Assembly (NCBI GenBank): GCA_030038715.1
Contig: JASHSO010000578.1
Location: forward strand, 1-5,726
Source: Streptosporangiaceae bacterium
GTDB taxonomy: Bacteria > Actinomycetota > Actinomycetes > Streptosporangiales > Streptosporangiaceae
Direction of reading: 5' to 3'
Length of the DNA stretch: 5,726 nucleotides
Shown piece after piece: positions 4,943-5,726 of this stretch (positions are counted from its first letter, which is position 1; each line of letters starts with the position of its first letter). Below the pieces are notes generated by a model. That model was given only the letters and a program-made list of their open reading frames with translations. It did no database searches and was not told the origin of the DNA. The position numbers and the translations under genes were made by a program.

Positions 4943-5726
4943 GGGGCCAGGCCGTCACCCGCCTGGCTCAGCACCGCGCGGCCCGTGCTCGGCGCCGGTT
5001 GAGTGGCCCGGTCCAGGTCCTGAGCGGCGCCACGAAGGAACTCGCGCATCTCGGCCGCGACCAGGTCTGGCCGTTCCATCATCGCGACGTGGCCGACGCG
5101 CGGCAGCACGACCACCCTGCAGTTGCGGAAGGCACGGGCGGCCCGGCCAGCCGTCGACGGATCGACTAGGCGGTCGTGACTGCCGTGCAAGACGAGCGTA
5201 GGCGCGGTCACCTTCGCGGCGTCGCCCCACAGCGAGCCAGGCCCCGGGCGGGTGTACTCGGCGACCAGTGACCTTGCCGAGCCGAGCAGAGCGTCACCGG
5301 CGTAGCCGAGGCCATCCCGGCGGATCACTTCACTGATGGCCTCTTCGCGGCGTTCTGGCCGCAGCAGGCTCGGGTCGGCAAAAATGTCGTTGATCGTCAT
5401 GTCGGCCCGCTGGGCAGGCGGCAGCTGTCGCAGCCGGCCAAGCAGCCAGCGGCCGACCCCCGGCACTGCGACGACCGCCAGTCGCATCGGCAGCAGCCTG
5501 GGCCGCAAGTCTGGCAGCGCAGGCGACACCAGCGTCAGCGTGGCCACCAGCTCCGGCCTACGGGCGGCCAGGCGGGTGCAGATCGCTCCGCCGAGTGAGT
5601 TGCCAACGAGGTGCACCGGCCCCAGGCCGGTCTTGTCGATCAGCGCGGCCACGGTCGCGACCCTGGCGTCCACGGAGTAGTCGTCGTCGGCGGGTGCCGG
5701 CGAGAAGCCGAAGCCCGGCAGGTCCA
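4936..5726 (-). CDS. Alpha/beta hydrolase fold protein, N-terminus outside the window
   Basis: 262 residues are visible; the start and the oxyanion-hole HG strand lie beyond the right edge. The fragment opens with DLPGFGFS, the usual strand-4 loop. The nucleophile elbow is GNSLGG (Ser at visible residue 43). The acid is in LHGSHDRLVDP (Asp 184) and the base in VGHVAMMERPD (His 212), giving a complete catalytic triad. The cap (about visible residues 70-160) contains ALPDLRPRLLP and is helical. The family includes esterases, epoxide hydrolases and C-C hydrolases, so the substrate cannot be named. A GTG at 5673 lies inside the fold, after the DLPGFG motif, and is not a plausible start. The C terminus runs about 25 residues past the last helix in a low-complexity tail and overlaps the nagA start by 7 bases. 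Confidence 0.9.
   Translation of the reverse strand, partial: DLPGFGFSPAPADDDYSVDARVATVAALIDKTGLGPVHLVGNSLGGAICTRLAARRPELVATLTLVSPALPDLRPRLLPMRLAVVAVPGVGRWLLGRLRQLPPAQRADMTINDIFADPSLLRPERREEAISEVIRRDGLGYAGDALLGSARSLVAEYTRPGPGSLWGDAAKVTAPTLVLHGSHDRLVDPSTAGRAARAFRNCRVVVLPRVGHVAMMERPDLVAAEMREFLRGAAQDLDRATQPAPSTGRAVLSQAGDGLAPC

Noticed and set aside
4184..5002. Plus-strand open frame of 272 codons opposite nagA
   Set aside because: It is antisense to a convincing nagA; its composition (Arg, Gly, Asp, Pro) and lack of motifs mark it as a shadow of GC-rich codon bias.
3752..5726. Search for a DasR-type operator (TGGTCTAGACCA-like) controlling the nag genes
   Set aside because: No close match was seen in the visible operon. 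The operon's promoter lies beyond the right edge, so regulation by a GntR/DasR-type regulator cannot be judged here.
1..5726. Mobile elements, CRISPR arrays, tRNA or rRNA genes
   Set aside because: No terminal inverted repeats, transposase motifs, regularly spaced repeats or tRNA-like cloverleaf sequences were noticed on either strand.

Overview
The window looks like chromosomal DNA of a high-GC actinobacterium. Supporting signs are the high G+C content in all genes, GTG starts, tight gene packing, apparently leaderless promoters of the TANNNT type, and a DinB/pentapeptide protein of a kind common in actinomycetes. The genus cannot be fixed from this sequence. I see no insertion sequence, prophage, CRISPR array, tRNA or rRNA, and no gene-free stretch longer than about 70 bases.

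Layout, left to right. (1) Positions 1-230, minus strand: the N-terminal part of a Vsr-type very-short-patch repair endonuclease, cut by the window edge. (2) 282-956, minus: a HAD-superfamily phosphatase-like hydrolase resembling YihX. (3) A 59-base divergent promoter region, 957-1015. (4) 1016-1771, plus: a classical NADP-type short-chain dehydrogenase of the YdfG kind. (5) A convergent junction with a perfect hairpin, 1770-1788. (6) 1788-2624, minus: a pentapeptide-repeat/DinB fusion protein. (7) 2693-5726, minus: a compact operon read from the right edge leftwards, with an alpha/beta hydrolase (5' end missing), nagA, and a double-SIS sugar-phosphate protein.

Functional reading. NagA removes acetate from N-acetylglucosamine-6-phosphate. 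The SIS protein looks like a GlmS isomerase half without the glutaminase domain, so it could deaminate glucosamine-6-phosphate to fructose-6-phosphate and ammonia. The pair would feed amino sugars from chitin or recycled cell wall into glycolysis. The hydrolase reading frame overlaps nagA by 7 bases, so it is probably co-translated, but its substrate is unknown. The other genes (repair nuclease, HAD phosphatase, dehydrogenase, DinB-like protein) have no obvious shared pathway.

The region is mostly ordinary metabolic sequence. I did not find a convincing undescribed system. The most noteworthy signal is that four genes carry a -10-like hexamer exactly 6-7 bases before the start codon, which suggests leaderless transcripts and helps choose starts.
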